From the NCBI GenBank assembly GCA_032164245.1, contig JAVMKO010000010.1, forward strand, positions 45,716,848-45,780,847: a stretch of DNA of 64,000 bases. Direction: 5' to 3'. The translations under genes and the position numbers were made by a program. Shown one piece after another: positions 33,946 to 45,600 of the stretch (its first letter is position 1; each line of letters starts with the position of its first letter). The notes under the pieces are model-generated. The model saw nothing but the letters and a program-made list of their open reading frames with translations, was not told the origin of the DNA and made no database searches. The DNA comes from Sternotherus odoratus (Eukaryota; Chordata; Testudines; Kinosternidae).

Positions 33946-34521
33946 GTTGTACTACCAACGAGTTAGGCAGCAGATGCAGGAATAAAATCTCTCCCCCTTC
34001 GGATGGAACAAAGTAACACTTCTTGACTCCCTTTGAGGTGGAAGCACAAGAACCAGAAGTGTGCCACAAAGTTTTTGCTGAGTCCATGATGGCCTTGTCC
34101 AGTAGGAAGGCTGTCTGACTGGGACCAGAAGGCTGCAAAATAACCAGCAATCTGTGTTGAGGCTTCTGAACTTCCTCAGTCTGAATCTGCACCTTGGAAG
34201 CCCCACTTAGCACAAGCTCCTAATATTGCCTGAAGTCATCAGGCAGAGACACCGCCTCATCCGGTGAAGACGATGAAATTAGTCCCCAGAACAGTCAGAT
34301 CCAGCTCACCTTCCCCCTCGGAATACTCCGATGGAGCTGTTTGGTGTTGGCCAGGTGATGGGAAACAGGGTTTGTGTACCAACCCCGGGAGCCTAAAGTA
34401 GGGCTCTTATGGGCCCCAACAATGCCAGTACGTGGAAGCAACTGGCAAGGGAGAAACTCATGGCACAGGGTACCACCTGCCTTTTGGCCAATCATGTTTG
34501 GCCATAGGTTGGGACCTTGAT

Positions 34522-34725
34522 CTTATAGGGCTTCTATATGGAGTCACCTCTACTTGATACTGCAGAGACTCCAGAGGAGTTTCCAACTTCCTGGAAGAAA
34601 AGGCCAGATCCCAGATTAGAATAATAGAAAATTAGGGTTGGAAGAGACCTCCAGAGGTTATCTAGTCCAATCCCTTGTTCAAGGCAGGAACACCACCAAC
34701 TAAATCATCCCAGCCAGGGTTATGT
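34522..34725 (-). repeat. left arm of a 204-bp inverted repeat
   Basis: This segment is the reverse complement of 37,968-38,171, with about six mismatches in 204 bases and no gap. It spans a non-CR1 piece (CTCTACTTGATACTGCAGAG...) joined to the terminal 110 or so bases of a CR1. The junction itself is shared by both arms. Confidence 0.9.
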
Positions 34726-36800
34726 CAAGTTGGGCCTTAAAAACCTCTAATGATGGAGATTCCACCATCTCCCAGGTAACCCATTCCAGTGCTTCACCAC
34801 CCTCATAGTGAAATAATGTTGCCTTATATCCAACCTACACCTCCCCAACTTGAGACAAATGCTCCTTGTTCTGTCATCTGCCACCACTGAGAAAAGCTGA
34901 GCTCCATCCTCTTTGGAACCCCGATCAGGTAGTTGAAGGCTACTATCAAATCCCCCCTCACTCTTCTGCAGGCTAAACAAGCCCAGTTTCCCCAGCCTCT
35001 TCTTGTAAGTCATGTGCCCAACCCCCCTGATCATTTTCATTGCCCTCCACTGGACTCTCTCCAATTTGTCCATATCCTTTCTATAGAGGGGGGGAGGCCA
35101 CATCTGGAGTATTACATCCAGTTTTGGGCCCACCAGTGCCCAAGAGAGGGGAATAACCACTTCCCTTGATCTGCTGGCAATGCTCCTACTAATGCAGCCC
35201 AATATGCCATTAGCCTTCTTGGCAACAAGGGCACACTGCTGACTCATATCAAGCTTCTCATCCACAGTAATTCCCAGGCCCTTTTCTGCAGAACTGCTGC
35301 CTAGCCAGTCAGTCCCCAGAATGTAGCGGTTCATGGGATTCTTCCATCCTAAGTGCAAGATTCTGCACTTGTCCTTGTTGAACCACATCACATCTCTTTT
35401 GGCCCAGTCCTCCAAATTGTCTAGATCAGTGGTCCCCAACCCCCGGTCCGCGGACCAGTACCGGTCCGTGGAACATTTGGTACCGGTCCGCGGCCGCGTT
35501 CCCCTCCGGCCCGCCCCTTCCGCATCCGGCTGCCTTCCCTTCCGCATCCGGCCGCCTTCCCTTCCGGTCCTCCAAGACTTCCGGATTTTGCGGCTTTCCC
35601 GCCCCGTTTTCCTGCGGCTTTTCGGCGGACATACAAGATCCCGCCTCGCCGAAATTAAAAAAAGGAAGATGAGCTACTGAATTCTGCGGGTTTTCGGCGG
35701 ACATACAATGGTCCGCCGCACCGCACAGAGCCCCCGGGCCGCAAGCATTACTCGCCCGCGTTGACCGGTCCCCGGTGATCAAAAGGTTGGGGACCACTGG
35801 TCTAGATCACTCTGGACCCTACATCGCTACCCTCCAGCATATCTACCTCTCCCCTCCCCCCCCCCATCTTAGTGTCAGTCGTGAACTTGCTGAGGGTGCA
35901 ATCTATCCCATCGCCCAGATCGTTGTTAAAGATGTTGAACAAAACCTGTCTCAGGAGTGACCCCGGGGCACTCCACTTAATACCAATGCCAACTAGACGT
36001 TGAGCCATTGTTCACCACCAGGTGAGCCTGACAATCTAACCAGCTTCCTATCCACCTTATAGTTAATTCATCCAATCCATACTTTTTTAACTTGCTGGCA
36101 AGAGTACAGTCGGAAACCATATCAAAAGCTTTGCTAAAGTCAAGATATAACACGTCCACCACTTTCCCCATCTCCACAGAGCCAGTTATCTAATCATAGA
36201 AGGCAATCAGGTTGGTCAGGCATGACTTGCCCTTGGTGAATCCATGTTGACTGTTCCTGATCACCTTCCTCTCCTCCAAGTGTTTCAAAATAGTTTCCTT
36301 GAGGACCTGCTCCATTATTTTTCCAGGGACTGAGGTGAGGCTGACCAGTCCCTGGGTACTCCTTCTGCTCTTTTTTTAAAGATGGCCATATATTTGCCTT
36401 TTTCCAGTCATCTACAACCTCCCCCAATTGCCACAAGTTTTCAGAGATAATGGTCAATAGCTCTGCAATCACATCAGCCAACTCCTTCAGCACCCTCAGA
36501 TGCATTAGATCTGGACCCATGGACTTGTTCACGTCCAGCTTTTCTAAATAGCCCTTAATCTGTTCATTCACCACTGAGGGCCGCTCGCCTCCTCCCCATA
36601 CTGTGTTGCCCAGGACAGCAGTGTGGGAGCTGACATTGTCTGTGAAGACTGAGGGGGGAAAAAAAAGCATTGAGTACTTCAGCCTTTTCCACATCATCTG
36701 TCACTAGGTTGCTTCCCCCATTCGTTAAGGATCCCACACTTTCCCGGACCACTTTCTTGTTGGTAACACACCTGTAGAAACCAATGGCACTCATGGCTGC
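34610..36800 (-). mobile_element. CR1 LINE, 5'-truncated
   Basis: The 3' end is at 34,610. Minus-strand frames at 36,833-36,564 and 36,697-36,194 include SLTNGGSNLVTDDVEKAEVL, NAFFSP and KSMGPDLMHLRVLKELADV. 35,547-34,747 carries LDMSQQCALVAKKANGILGC and later GHMTYKKRLGKLGLFSLQKS. These are the linker, RT and C-terminal parts of CR1 ORF2. Frameshifts and a nested hAT MITE (35,427-35,799) inactivate it. The 266-codon frame is a CR1 fragment joined to MITE sequence, not a host gene. Confidence 0.9.
35427..35799. mobile_element. hAT MITE with perfect 8-bp TSD, nested in CR1
   Basis: Ends CAGTGGTCCCCAACC and GGTTGGGGACCACTG are perfect 15-bp inverted repeats. GTCTAGAT is repeated exactly at 35,419-35,426 and 35,800-35,807. 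The core carries CCGGTCCG repeats and a duplicated TTTTCGGCGGACATACAA. No coding capacity. Confidence 0.97.
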
Positions 36801-37300
36801 ACACTGAGGCTGGCAGGCAAGATGGAAGGGCAACTTTGCATGCTCAGGAGTAATAATGTCTTGGAGGGATGAATGAGATCAGGGGAGAGCAAAAATGTCC
36901 TCCAGGAAGACTTAGGTCTCAGACCACCCCAGGGAGCAGGGAGAGTCCACTGGTGGAGCTGTCAGATTCAAAGCTTCCCTGGTCACAGTGGAAGTCGGAT
37001 CCGTCTGGGGGCATGTTGTTATAGGCACCACATTGGCCCAGTATGTGGCAGAGAGCACCAGTGGCTGTTTGTCCTTAGCCATAGGAACTGGTGCTGCAAC
37101 TGGCGGATCCGTACCCTTGAGCACCTTTCTCTTGCCAAGATTTACTCAAGCCTAAATCTTTAGCACCCATATGCTAGGCTCTCCCATCTTTGACAGGGTT
37201 GGGAGGGTTCCTTCCTCTTTGGAGCAGTTTTCGACAAAGACTGTTTGTCCTTTTGCCTATGAGTGCATCTTACTCTCATGGGAAGGCTTCTCTTTAGGCT
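36800..37300 (-). mobile_element. probable DIRS 5' portion upstream of the CR1
   Basis: The sequence between the CR1 5' end and the 37.3-kb MITE is not CR1. Its position continues the DIRS relic on the minus strand, and its low-complexity Ser/Pro-rich translations fit a DIRS gag N-terminal region. The assignment rests mostly on position. Confidence 0.35.
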
Positions 37301-37605
37301 TAGAAGTTGTCTACACTACCGCAGTAAGTCTACCTAAGTTACGCTACTCCAGCTATGTGAATAATGTAGTTGGAGTTGACATATCTTATGTCAACTTATT
37401 GCAGTGTCTACACCACGCCGTTTCGACATAGTCAGACTCTCCTGTCAATTTACCTTAATCTTATTGTTCCGGTAGAGTACCAGAGTCGATCGGCGAGCAC
37501 TCCGGGGTTGATTTAGCGAGTCTTCACTAGACTCACTAAATCGACCCCTGCTGCATCGATCTCAGTAGTGTGGATCCCTGGTAAGTGTAGACATAGTCTT
37601 ACCCT
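37301..37605. mobile_element. hAT-like MITE
   Basis: Left end TTAGAAGTTGTCTACACTAC and right end (reverse complement TAAGACTATGTCTACACTTA) are imperfect inverted repeats sharing TGTCTACACT. Internal CACTAAATCGACCCCTGC and GGTTGATTTAGCGAGTC segments form a further palindrome at 37,504-37,551. Target duplication is unclear. Confidence 0.65.
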
Positions 37606-37967
37606 CAGTTCCTGTTTGATGAGTTTGACATACGGGGCGGAGGGTGTCCCTGATCCGATTAGAGTCTCACTTCCTTCTCCATTAGGTGTTTCTTAAGTCA
37701 CAGTTCCCAACCCTCAGAAGTTCTGGGGGAAAGGAGCAGCAAATGCTGCCCTTGGCTGAGATGTTTGTCACTCACAGAAAAAGAGCCAGTGCACGAAACA
37801 GTGCTGGAACCCCAGAATCCTAGGTATAATCCCGGACTTCCCTGGGAGTGTGTGGAGTGGGGGAATAAATTTCCCAAGGTGTGTGTGGGGTGGGGAAAAA
37901 AAAGACCATCTAACTACACTATACTAAAAAAAATACTAAAGCTATTTACAATGTATTTACAGAAACA

Positions 37968-38171
37968 ACACAACCCTGACTGGGATGATTTAGTTGGTGT
38001 TGTTCCTGCCTTGAACAAGGGATTGGACTAGATAACCTCCGGAGGTCTCTTCCAACCCTAATTTTCTATTATTCTAATCTGGGATCTGGCCTTTTCTTCC
38101 AGGGAGTTGGAAACTCCTCTGGAGTCTCTGCAGTATCAAGTAGAGGTGACTCCATATAGCAGCCCTATAAG
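37968..38171 (+). repeat. right arm of the 204-bp inverted repeat
   Basis: Inverted partner of 34,522-34,725, about 97% identical by hand count. It contains a plus-strand CR1 3' end (GGATTGGACTAGATAACCTC, TTCCAACCCTAATTTTCTAT) and the same adjoining non-CR1 segment. Confidence 0.9.
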
Positions 38172-39200
38172 TAGAAATGAATTGAAAAACCAAAGATTAC
38201 TACTCAGAAGAAACTGGAGAGCTATTGGCCAACATCACCTTCATACCCTTGGTTCAATGCACAAAGAATTCTATGGCACAAGTGTGGACCAACGGACACT
38301 GCGACTCCTGGAGCACATGGGCCCCACTGTGTGGAATACACACAGGGACATTCATTTGAAGAAGAAAACTCTATTTAGGAACAGATACTGCATGGGCAAA
38401 AGTCATCTTAAAGGTATGGAAGTAAGAGGAAAGAGGTGGGCATTCCTTTCTATCTTCATATGGCTGTTGATAATACTCTTCAGCACTCTGTAAGGCTTTC
38501 ACTTCCATCTCCAACAAAAACACTACATACCTCAGCTTCACCAAACCCACTATGGCAAAACATTGAAAGTGCGCCTACATCCTTTTAGATCAATTATATC
38601 AACAGATCAGCAAGTCTGGCTGCTCCATATTCCAAGCAATGGGGACTGGAACAGTGGAAGTACCCTAAAAGTGGGGGGCCCCATAGGTGCCCAAACAGTG
38701 GCCCTGCCCACACACGCCCCCTTAGTTCCCCCAGAGCCCCTGCTCTGCCCCTTCTCCCTGCCCCTGCACCACCCCTTCTCCCTGAGACCCCATTCTTCTG
38801 CTGCCTCTTTCCACCCAAGACTCCGTCCCCCTGCTCACTCCTCTCTGCGCCCTCCCCACACTTGCTTGCCCTCACAGCCAGTAAAAAGTGGAGGGGGGGT
38901 GTCATTCAATTAGATTTTTACAAAATAAAGATTTAAATCTCATAGTAAACTGAACTCTAATGCAACTGGGGCTATTGTGCAGCAGTAACACAAAGATACA
39001 ATCCAGCCAGGCTGAGAACACTGCTCCACCTGCTGACATATATAAGTATTTGTCACTATTTTGGAGCCCAGAATCTCAGATGCTAAATACTGTAGTTGAC
39101 GCTTCTATATAAGCTGGGGCAAGCAACCTGAGCTCCGGGCTTCATCCCTAAAGCTTGCATTTTGCACTACACAGACCAAATAAAGCCAGTCAGCATTAGG
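38172..39200. other. intergenic between the repeat complex and MRPL28
   Basis: 38,172-38,490 has a 128-codon frame that begins in the inverted arm and has no known domain; it may be a DIRS terminal segment. 38,660-38,900 is a C-rich tract seen in turtle MITEs. Nothing was recognised at 38,900-39,200. Confidence 0.35.
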
Positions 39201-39219
39201 GTTATCAGCTGCAAAGATA

Positions 39220-39225
39220 TTTATT
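39220..39225 (-). terminator. MRPL28 poly(A) signal
   Basis: AATAAA on the minus strand, about 380 bases after the MRPL28 stop codon and with no earlier AATAAA noticed. Cleavage would fall near 39,200. Confidence 0.6.
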
Positions 39226-39605
39226 GATGCCCCAAATAAGCACATTTCATTGTACATCAGGAATCCAGTTCAAAGCATCTGAATCAGCTCCCAGGTCAAC
39301 ACCCAAAGGGAATTATTTGCAGAGGCAGATGGCATCACTTTGACCAGCATAACAGGCGCATGACGGGAAGCTATGGGGGTAAGTCCTTCCCCTGACCAAA
39401 AGGGACCATTTTCTTTCTGAATTCAGGCTTCACTTTGTGCCACTATTGCTAGAGAGTAGTAGTAGCCATGATCACTCTGGATCAAACTCTTCGGCAGTAC
39501 ACCTTTCTCTGTCACACGAGGGACGAGGGAGGCAGAGGGGGTCTGTTGAAATCAGTAGTCCTGGAAGGCCGCACGCTCCAGGCTGTGACAGGACACTGCT
39601 CCTAG

Positions 39606-42600
39606 CTAGGAGTTCTTCACTTCTGCTGCTTTGGAGAGTGACTGCTTCCTAAGTTGCTGGACCAGCTTTTCCGCATACACTTTAAAAAGAGGAGTAGGGT
39701 CCTGAGAGAGAAAACAGGTTAATGAGAGACTGAACCTGAGCAGCAACAGCAAGAGGGAAGGAGTAAAGTGTGCAACAGCCATTGTGCTAGTTAAACCATG
39801 ACATTAATGCATGTTTTAGTCCTTACCTTTTACACATACTGCCTCTCTCTACTTGTACTACGGTATGGCACCAAGACTTATCGCTAGTCACTAACCTGCA
39901 GGTCACCCTTGGGATGTTTTCCCAAGTCCTTCCCCTCTCTCCCATGGAAAGATACGGCTTCACTCCTGAATAGTTTCAGAGGAAAAGGCAGTGTGGTGAC
40001 TGTGACGAATCTGGAGGACACTTAAGGATATTATATCGATATTGTAAAATTGTAATGAGTTGTGCCAGATATGCCATGTAAGGTATCTGCAAAAATGTTA
40101 TAATTTGTCAAATATAATAATCTTGTTTATATGTTTGTGTCACCTTTGTAATGTGGGCTATAGATATGTGTCTGTCTGTATTTCGAAACTTGTGCTATGC
40201 TTTTGGGAGACACCCCTAGAGAGTTTGGGCATCCGCTCTGCCTAGCCTGCTTGATGGCCCATTAAGGACCCTCCACTATACAACTGATCCATTGAGAGAA
40301 GGCAGATACACCTTATGACTCACGAGGCATACAGGGACACACTTATGGACAGAACGCTAAGGCCTGCCAGGCATGTGCTGGGCAGCTTTTTGTTTGAAAC
40401 AAAGGAAGCACAGGCCGCATGGCAAAAGACTATAAAAGGCAGCTGCATCGTCTCCATTTTGTCTTTAATCCTGCTTCTTACCTCTGGAGGAACTGTGCTA
40501 CAAACTGAAGCTCTGAACAAATGATTTAGGGTATGGCTAGAATAGAGATTATAGCGCGTTTTTTTGTAGCACTTCCCAATGTAACGCAATAGGTATCGCG
40601 CTAGAGCCTGTGCAGATTGAAACCCTGTAGCGCTAAAGAATGGACACATTTGTAGCATTTCTGGCAGCAGTGACAGTAGCGGGATAGGGCAGGTATCCCA
40701 GAATTCAGCTGGGTGCAACGTGCTTTGCAAAGGAGGGGGGTGAGGGGGAACTGGGAAGTTGTTCGCAGGGAGAGATCAGGCTGTCAGTGAGTTTTCCTTA
40801 GCGAAAGCTGACAGACTTTGTATTTAAGACAAACAGCTCCATCCACAAGCATTTTCACTGGTTATTTGCTGTGTGAGTTGTTAGAGAGAAACTGCAAAGC
40901 TACTTCTGCTTTTATAAAACACCACCTCATGTCATTTGCCTTACATGGCATGTTGATTGTCTTTAATGGCTTGCTGATGGCCTTAAATGGCTTGCTGATG
41001 GCTTTACATGGCTCGGAGGCATGCAAGAGATCCCATGGGTGTCCACATTCCCAACCTTGCGCTACAGCACTAGCGCTAAAAGCCTTCTGCCTCTCGAAAA
41101 GGAGGTTTAATACTTGCGCTTTAAACAGTGAGTAAATGCGCAAAATCTCCCTTTGAAGTGTGTACGGTACGAAAATTATAGCGCTACTGGAGGGTTTTAG
41201 CGCTGCAAAGCGCCAGTCTAACCATGCCCTAAATGACCCATCCAAGCCGCCTATGTGTACTAGAGGAACTTTCAAGCTGGCAAACTCACCAGTACTGCTA
41301 AAGACCTGATATATGGACTCTGAAGTCTTTGTATGTATGCGACTGTTTTACCATTTAACATCTCTCTTATTGTTCTTTCCTTTTCTGTATAATAAACCTT
41401 TAGTTTTAGATACTGGAGGGGCTGGATCATTTTACTGGCTAAGCGAAACAGGGTCCTGCTCTCATCTTGATAGCACGTGACTGTTTGTCTGGAAGTAAAG
41501 TTGTAACTTTGGAATAGCACATCTGACCAATTCCAAAATTTCAGGGAACATTCTACCCATGTATGAGCAGAACCCTATTGATTTTGGGGAAAATCAGAAA
41601 ACCGTAAGGGAAAATGGGGGGCACAGAGCCCCTCACATCTGCTTAGCACACCTAGCAGCTTTAACAAGCCCTGTAATTGTAGAGATTTAAAGACCAGCTG
41701 GTGGCAGCCATTGACTTCCAGCAGAACACCCCAAACATCTCACCTCAGCCAAAGTCCCATAGGAGTTTAACAGACTGGGAGATAAGGCCCCAGATTAGTA
41801 TTTCTGCAAAGCAAGTGAAACTGAGGTGTTGATAGGGCTGTAGGGGGACAGCTGGAGCCGGCAGTCATATCTACATGTCCTAGGTCACATCCATGCTGCT
41901 TAGAAGGGACACAGAGGAATGATTCCTTCTGAAAAGAAAGAAGCCAGTGGACCCAAAGCATTTCCATTCTAGGGTATGGGGAATGTGTGTTGTAACTGAC
42001 CCTTATTAAACACCCCCAAGGAAATCATTCCAACATTAAACATCTCCTGTTTCAAAAATGTCCACACTAGCTGTGCCGATTAACGTGGCACTTTGGAGGT
42101 GCCCAACTCACAGCATAGCATCAATGTGAGCACTGCATGGGCTCTTTGTAAAGCAACCAGATACACAGCCAGCGGGTGCTACCCAAGAGACAGCGAGGAC
42201 ACTGTGTTCCCATATAACTCAGAACTCACCTTCTTCTCTAGAAGCCGCTGCTTTTCTATGGCTTCTTCCAAACTTAGCCCAACCCACTCAGCCTCCTCTT
42301 CTGGGATCACAAACTCCTGTGTGACAAGAGAAAAGAGGTTAATGGTACAATCTTTACTGGGGAAGCTAGTGACTAGATCCAGTAGGACTGTGGGACTGTC
42401 TCAGGCAACTGGGGGGGAGCTAATTAGAACAGAATCATGGTCAAAAGAATTGAGCATTTTGTATATGCACTTTCCATTTCTGGTGACCAGCAAAGAAGTT
42501 CATCTCCCACAGCTTAGTTCTTTTCCACTTCACAAACATTGGTTGGTTTCTTATTGCACACACGCTGCCAAGCTCTGTCTTAGGTCAGCATAGTGAACAT

Positions 42601-45600
42601 CAGAATAGTTTTGGGAACTGGGTATTACGTTAACCCTGGCTCTGTACTGACTTACTTCAGCAGGGGCATCTCCAATGCATGAACTGCATTAAATGTTAAT
42701 CAGCAATATCCCACACACACCGATAGGGCTTCACTGCAGCAGCAGCTCAGATAGCCCCTCTGTAGATATAGTGGTGATGCTAGATGCTAGATCATTTCTA
42801 GGCCTAGATGCTAGATCATTTCTAGGCCTTTCTGGCTAACACCGAAAACATGAGCCTTTCCCCTTCTGACCAATCAAAGGTGTACTTAGCAAACAGCCTA
42901 TGTAAAATGACAACTGGCCAAATAATAGAATTAGGGGGGAAAAAATGGACTCTACCCTCCAGTTTTAACCCTGAGAATAGAATCTTGAACTATATTTATC
43001 AGCCCACTGCCTGGCAAACATGACCAGTTAGGAGGGATAGACAAGCTTCGCTGTACAGATCTGATGATAAACAACCGGTGAACTACCCACCTGATACTTG
43101 TTATAGATAGCCTCCCTCTTTGCTGGATCATTTGGATGTAGGCTAGGGTCCCTCCGAGCGAGCCGTAGCAGCATTGTTCGCTTCAAGTCCATCCCGAGCT
43201 TGGAACACAGATCAACCTTCGGAGTCTGAAGGAATAAATTTTGATGATTGAATCTATCCATCAACATCAATCAAAAGACCATAAATTACTCTTCTGCAAC
43301 ATCAGTGAAACAGTCAGACCTCCTTCCCCCACCTACTGGTGGTTAATCCTCAGTACTGCCTACTATTTTATAGGCAGCACTGTAGTAACAACCAGAAAGG
43401 AAATTTAAATTAGGCTCTAAGAAAATGCTTCAAACAGCTGCATGACTAGCTGATGGAATAATCTGCCCATCGAGGTTGTTGACACCCTCACTAGAAAGGC
43501 TTGAGAACAGACCTAAGGCTGTTTCCACCTAAGGCTGGACATGACCTCTTGCATCTAAACTGAACTGAACTCACTCTGAAGTGTGGTCAGAGTCACAGTG
43601 CTCTTAACATTTAATGCTGAAAACAAGATGGAGCATTGCAGGCTGGGACCTTTAGGGCTGCACTGCCATATGAAGGTTAAGGTGCTTGCCACCCGCTCCA
43701 CTTACATGAGTTGGGTACAGCACTGTGGTGATTGCGAGTTGCGGATGCGGACCTCATTGGGGAAAAGTTCAGGAGCCTACCCTCCCACATAACTCAGCAA
43801 AGCCGAAACACATGCGCCTTGCCTTGAGGATGTAGAAATCCAATCCATAGGCTGCGTCGATCAGATCCAGGGTTCTCATGGTGACTGTAATGGCCAATTT
43901 CTTGTCAAGGATCTCACTGTACAACTCCCGCTCAAAAAGCTGCGGCTTCCAAGTCTTCTTCAGTCTGTTTGAGAGCTAACAGGGATAAACAAGATTCCCA
44001 AAGAACAAATCATTCCTCTGTTAATGGCCACATTACTCAGAAAAGACTATACAACACACCCACGAACACTGGCTATGTTTGGACAAGGCAGTACAGAGCC
44101 TATGTTTTGTCACAGGGTCCCTGAGGCAGGAATGAACAAACCGGGCCCACCCACAGATATAGCATGTGGGGACTGCAAAAGAACTCCTCACAGCCACTGC
44201 AATCTATGCCATTTTATGCAAACTAAGCTCCAGGCAAGTTGCCATGATCCAGTTGAGTTAAGTTGGGGTCCTCTCCTACGCAACGACTTCTGCCTGCTCC
44301 CCCACACCACCTTCTCCTGGCTGGTCAGTGTTTGTCAGGTTTCATTCACACTCAGGTTTGCCCTGATCCAAGGCTGGAAACATTACAATGCTGCTCCAAG
44401 ACCCAGAACTTTGTGTCATCCTAGGACACACCAATGGATTACTTAGAACCAAAACCGAAACTCTTACAAAAAGCACAAATGTGCCTTGTCGGGCACCCCA
44501 ACACCTCCAAAGACTAGCCCAGAGGAAGAAAGCCTAATCACACCATAGGAAAGTAAACACATTGTTGCTGTCTGCAGAAGCCTTTGTTTCACACATGCAA
44601 GTTAGACAAACACAATGCTAATTTATTCCTGTGTCAAGAATTTGCTCTAGATTATCAAAAGGTATTTAGGGACTCAACTACAACCTGATTTCAATGGGAA
44701 ATGGGCACCTGATACCCTGGAGGATCTGACCCTTAGAGCCTGAACTACAGAATAAAATCATGCTGGGTGCAGAAATTAAATCTAGCTATGATTTGCTGAA
44801 AACTGGAGAAGTCTGTGGGCATTGGGTCTCAGTAATTCCAAAGCAAGTTTGCTCATCTGATAAGTAAAATAGTATTTGTTCTACCTGCCACCCTTGCACA
44901 CTAACCCTGTGATCTGATAGTTAAGCTGGGCTCTTCTGCTTTGCACGTCACCAGGACTAGAACCTAACACTGGAATTCAGTCAACAATTCTGAATATGCT
45001 ACACAAATAGGTAGGCATCAAACACCACCAATTTGGTCAATTTCTTTATGCACACATATGCCCCCTGTGCATCATTTGAAACCTTATTATGTCTATTTTA
45101 AGATGAAGCTGTGAATTAATGCCTTTACCACAGAAACAGTGATGTCACCATCAACACATTAAAATAACTACTTTGAAATATTTGCATTTGTTTCTATTAG
45201 TTGCATCAATTCAAGACATAAAATTGGATTTTGTTGTTGTGATGCTTTGAAGTTACAACCTAGAGCAGTGATTCTCAACCTGTGGTTCACACACCCCTGG
45301 GGGTCCGTAGATTATGTCTGACCTAATGGTTACACAGTTTATTACAACACTGCATAATCAGGAATTATTTCTCAAGATCAACAAATGAACGTATAGTGAC
45401 CACATTGTGTAGTATGATGCTCTCATCAGAGCAGGTGGGAGAAAGGATTTAGTTGGGGATTGGTCTTGCTTTGAGCAGGGGCTGGACTCACTAGATGACC
45501 TCCTGAGGTCCCTTCCAATCCTGATATTCTATGAAGCCTGGATACTATTGGTGGAAAAAAGAGAATAAGAATTACAGCAACTGTTACCCAAGATCCCTGC

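Larger units (their letters stand above)
31638..33946 (-). mobile_element. Penelope-like element with perfect 12-bp TSD
   Basis: TTGTACTACCAA is duplicated exactly at 31,626-31,637 and 33,947-33,958, bounding a 2,309-bp insert in the DIRS gag relic. It contains the 693-codon ORF and a 226-bp 3' UTR with the hammerhead-like motif and the shared tail ending CTAACACGGCTACCTCTCTG. The 5' end falls one base before the ORF's ATG, so it is probably a mildly 5'-truncated copy. An uninterrupted ORF and exact duplications indicate a recent insertion. Confidence 0.95.
31018..34530 (-). pseudogene. DIRS gag relic, split by a Penelope element
   Basis: Upstream (34,213-33,959) the minus strand reads LLDKAIMDSAKTLWHTSGSC, then CYFVPSEGGEILFLH and PNSLVV, the usual DIRS gag core. 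The same reading resumes beyond the Penelope insertion at 31,625 (HKELDLLERKVF). Two related copies of the next domain follow: YQALCVKCDFTSYAKC at about 31,490 and HQAPMAEYNFTKYMAFD at about 31,275. Frameshifts are present. It ends near 31,034, where a short PLE lies. The RT relic of the same element is at 29.5-29.9 kb. Confidence 0.8.

Noticed and set aside
34747..35547. 266-codon minus-strand frame as a host gene
   Set aside because: It is CR1 ORF2 sequence read through into a nested hAT MITE.
38107..38493. 128-codon plus-strand frame as a gene
   Set aside because: It begins inside the inverted repeat arm, has no recognisable domain or splice context, and ends in a hydrophobic tail by chance.
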